From positions 124,001 through 188,000 of the forward strand of contig JBMOQH010000016.1 of assembly GCA_049322795.1 (NCBI GenBank): 64,000 nt of DNA, given 5' to 3'. The notes under the pieces are model-generated. The model worked only from the letters and a program-made list of their open reading frames with translations. It did not search any database and had not been told where the DNA came from. The position numbers and the translations under genes were made by a program. This DNA is from Immundisolibacter sp049322795 (GTDB taxonomy: Bacteria; Pseudomonadota; Gammaproteobacteria; Immundisolibacterales; Immundisolibacteraceae). Shown here one piece after another: positions 63,892-64,000 of the stretch (within the stretch, counting starts at the first letter, position 1; each line of letters starts with the position of its first letter).

Positions 63892-64000
63892 GCGCCGCGC
63901 TCTGGCGCGAACACCGGGACCACCACTCGCGCGGCGGACGCGGCGGCGGCCTTGGCGGCGGCAGCGCGTCCGGCTTCATCGGCGTCGGCGGCGATAACGA
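63888..64000 (-). CDS. Toprim-domain primase, C-terminal fragment at window edge
   Basis: The last 36 codons read VIAADADEAGRAAAAKAAAA and end APERGA. VIAADAD-EAGR matches the DxD motif of toprim primases (usual form DNDxAG). The stop codon overlaps the replication ATPase start as ATGA. The rest of the gene lies beyond position 64000. Confidence 0.65.
   Translation of the reverse strand, partial: VIAADADEAGRAAAAKAAAASAARVVVPVFAPERGA

Overview
The window is GC-rich chromosomal DNA from a gammaproteobacterium. The evidence is the set of housekeeping neighbourhoods (uvrA | yajR-type MFS-ssb; pepA-holC-valS; crcB-rarA-lolA-ftsK | trxB; glnK-amtB with a sigma-54 promoter | ubiK-comM) together with RegB/RegA- and PhoP/PhoQ-type regulators and REP-like GTGGGAG repeats of the kind seen in Pseudomonas/Xanthomonas relatives. 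The CYP153 genes and the quinoprotein operon suggest an environmental, possibly hydrocarbon- or alcohol-oxidising aerobe. The genus is not assignable from the sequence alone.

Layout. 1-3372 (-): end-truncated MFS transporter and uvrA. 3526-10808 (+): yajR-like MFS, ssb, pepA, holC, an acidic helical protein, valS. 11098-15741 (-): crcB, rarA, lolA, ftsK. 15888-17781 (+): trxB, Smr-domain gene, PilZ gene. 17834-19337 (-): galE, HIRAN-domain gene. 19604-30670 (+): EamA transporter, then a translationally coupled six-gene set of two circularly permuted ATP-grasp proteins (one fused to alpha-E), a separate alpha-E, two transglutaminase-like proteins (one a 1115-residue DUF2126 fusion) and a HugZ-like protein. 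30882-41150: an oxidation region with FAH-family hydrolase, TetR regulator with a visible operator, GST, [2Fe-2S] ferredoxin, two tandem CYP153 P450s, an RRM protein, SDR, GMC oxidoreductase and an M48 lipoprotein protease. 41270-44877 (+): three small basic/His-rich or Arg/Asp-rich exported proteins followed by a PhoP/PhoQ-like system. 44890-47806 (-): PQQ dehydrogenase, cytochrome c, periplasmic binding protein, with a RegB/RegA pair divergent from it. 49802-57054 (-): M48 protease, nuclease, rpmE, mdh, rho, trxA, comM, ubiK. 57361-59079 (+): glnK-amtB. Then tRNA-Thr(TGT), and from there to the right edge a mobile element read on the minus strand: toprim primase fragment, Walker-type replication ATPase, TubC-like small protein, Cys-rich protein, hypothetical protein, and a serine recombinase with a res-like site.

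Two repeat families recur between genes. One is REP-like: a GTGGGAG head followed by a hairpin whose two stem sequences covary (10.8, 19.4, 20.5 and 61.0 kb). The other is a roughly 150-bp composite of consecutive hairpins (33.2 and 37.5 kb nearly intact, 30.8 kb partial, 38.6 kb degenerate) that is confined to the P450/oxidation region.

The most unusual material is the ATP-grasp/alpha-E/transglutaminase locus, the multi-hairpin repeat, the CYP153 pair, a quinoprotein that lacks expected active-site residues, and the tRNA-Thr-linked element with its TubC-like protein.
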